A program made the translations under genes and the position numbers. The notes beneath the pieces are model-generated. The model worked only from the letters and a program-made list of their open reading frames with translations, ran no database searches and had not been told where the DNA came from. A stretch of DNA of 6,104 bases from Flavobacteriales bacterium CG_4_9_14_3_um_filter_32_8 (GTDB taxonomy: Bacteria > Bacteroidota > Bacteroidia > Flavobacteriales_E > Vicingaceae), in NCBI GenBank assembly GCA_002790175.1, contig PFUQ01000050.1, forward strand, positions 11,519 through 17,622, written 5' to 3'. Of this stretch, positions 5,645 to 6,104 are shown in pieces (position 1 is the first letter of the stretch; each line of letters starts with the position of its first letter).

Positions 5645-5994
5645 ATCCTCTAATTTGCCTCCCTTAAATGTGATAAACATCATATTATTTTTATTCACAA
5701 ATAACAATCTTTACACTTTTATCAATCATTAATTTTGGATTCATAAAATTTTACAACAAAAGTTAAACAGTTTAGATGACACAGTTATAACTACATTAAA
5801 TGATTATTTCTTTTTGCTCAGATAGCAATTGTTTGTAGTTTATTCATATTTTTTCTGGTAAAAAGAACAATAAGTGGAAACGTCATTGCGAATGTAGTGT
5901 AACGAAATGAAGCAATCTTATCAATTAAAAGATTGCTTCGTCCGAAAAATTTTGGAGTTTGCAAAGACGGTTAAAGATAAATAAACAAGGTGAA
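5645..5994. other. 350-nt intergenic region without a recognisable gene
   Basis: No credible coding frame is seen on either strand; the longest sense frame noted is about 12 codons. Contents: a weak bulged hairpin just after the NorB-like gene (5669-5677 with 5690-5699, 9 pairs, 12-nt loop, no following T-tract), a possible -7 element TAATTTTG at 5730-5737 with no clear -33 partner, and the palindromic repeat at 5881-5969. If 5730-5737 is a promoter for the molybdenum hydroxylase gene, its leader would be about 250 nt and include the repeat. The gap separates the NorCB-like pair from the next gene, so independent transcription is likely. Confidence 0.6.
5881..5969. repeat. Imperfect palindromic repeat element (89 bp)
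   Basis: The outer ends, CGTCATTGCGAA (5881-5892) and TTTGCAAAGACG (5958-5969), are inverted copies matching at 10 of 12 positions. The core is a perfect 11-bp stem, GAAGCAATCTT (5909-5919) with AAGATTGCTTC (5929-5939), around a 9-nt loop. A few further pairs extend outward (A5907-T5941, a T-G wobble, and CG 5903-5904 with CG 5943-5944). The CGTCATTGCGA...GAAGCAATC...GATTGCTTC...GACG pattern resembles a dispersed intergenic repeat often seen in Bacteroidota genomes. Transcribed, it would fold into a long hairpin 25 nt before the next start codon. It may be a non-autonomous mobile palindrome, a transcription attenuator or an mRNA-processing site. Confidence 0.75.
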
Positions 5995-6104
5995 ATGGAG
6001 ATAATAAAACTAATTGTAAACGGAAAAGAACACAACGTAATTGTTGAACCACACGAAACATTAGCACACGTTTTACGTGAAAAAATTCAATTAACAGGAA
6101 CTAA
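5995..6104 (+). CDS. [2Fe-2S] small subunit of a molybdenum hydroxylase (XDH/CODH family), 3'-truncated
   Basis: Only the first 36 codons are present before the right edge. They read MEIIKLIVNGKEHNV, then VEPHETLAHVLREKIQLTGT, which is the start of the plant-type ferredoxin domain at the N-terminus of xanthine dehydrogenase/CO dehydrogenase/aldehyde oxidoreductase small subunits. Family hallmarks are the VNG turn, the V-x-P-x-ETL-x-x-x-LRE segment and the LTGTK stretch that directly precedes the first cluster cysteines (GC-x4-CGAC), which lie just outside the window. The full protein is usually about 150-170 aa; a longer fused protein is possible. AAGG at 5987-5990 is a rare Shine-Dalgarno-like element near the ATG. 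This subunit passes electrons from the Mo site to FAD or a cytochrome, fitting the upstream MocA-like and XdhC genes. Substrate unknown. Confidence 0.87.
   Translation, partial: MEIIKLIVNGKEHNVIVEPHETLAHVLREKIQLTGT

Noticed and set aside
5440..5667. 75-codon + strand frame overlapping the end of the NorB-like gene
   Set aside because: Out-of-frame shadow of the membrane protein with no recognisable motif.
5669..5699. Hairpin after the NorB-like gene as a rho-independent terminator
   Set aside because: The stem is A+T-rich with a bulge, the loop is 12 nt and no T-tract follows, so it is too weak to list as a terminator.
1..6104. CRISPR array, tRNA/rRNA gene, integrase or insertion sequence
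   Set aside because: No regularly spaced repeats, tRNA-like cloverleaf, rRNA segment or transposase/integrase motif was seen on either strand.

Overview
The window reads as chromosomal DNA from a member of the Bacteroidota, most likely Flavobacteriia or a close relative. The evidence is strong A+T richness, near absence of Shine-Dalgarno sequences, several matches to the Bacteroidota -7 promoter element TAnnTTTG just upstream of genes, and a palindromic repeat of a type common in these genomes. All recognisable genes lie on the + strand.

Layout: (1) 2-301, the C-terminal half of a HutD/Ves-family cupin, cut by the left edge. (2) 395-1222, a complete ZIP-family metal transporter with its own promoter-like element. 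(3) 1274-3838, a tight run of smpB (tmRNA-binding protein), a MobA/MocA-like nucleotidyltransferase, an XdhC/CoxI-type maturation factor and an SDR oxidoreductase, with junctions of 6 nt, 16 nt and a 4-nt ATGA overlap. (4) 3857-5644, a NorC-like membrane-anchored monohaem cytochrome c and a NorB-like 12-helix haem-copper oxidoreductase subunit, 3 nt apart. (5) 5645-5994, a 350-nt non-coding gap containing an 89-bp imperfect palindrome. (6) 5995 to the right edge, the N-terminus of a [2Fe-2S] small subunit of a xanthine dehydrogenase/CO dehydrogenase-type molybdenum hydroxylase.

How the genes fit together: the MocA-like enzyme (molybdopterin to cytosine dinucleotide cofactor), XdhC (carrying and sulfurating the cofactor for the apoenzyme) and the [2Fe-2S] subunit form a logical set for making one molybdenum hydroxylase, whose remaining subunits should lie to the right. 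A NAD-type SDR and a NorCB-like pair sit inside this set. The substrate cannot be read from the window.

The most notable observation is in the NorB-like protein. Aligned by eye with classical cytochrome c NO reductase, it keeps one haem b ligand (H49), the haem b3 ligand (H326), the FeB His pair (H239/H240) and a conserved Glu (E261). Helix VI, however, has neither the third FeB histidine nor the catalytic glutamate, and the second low-spin haem ligand appears to be Met328 instead of His. It may be a divergent subclass with altered chemistry, and should not be called an NO reductase without further evidence.
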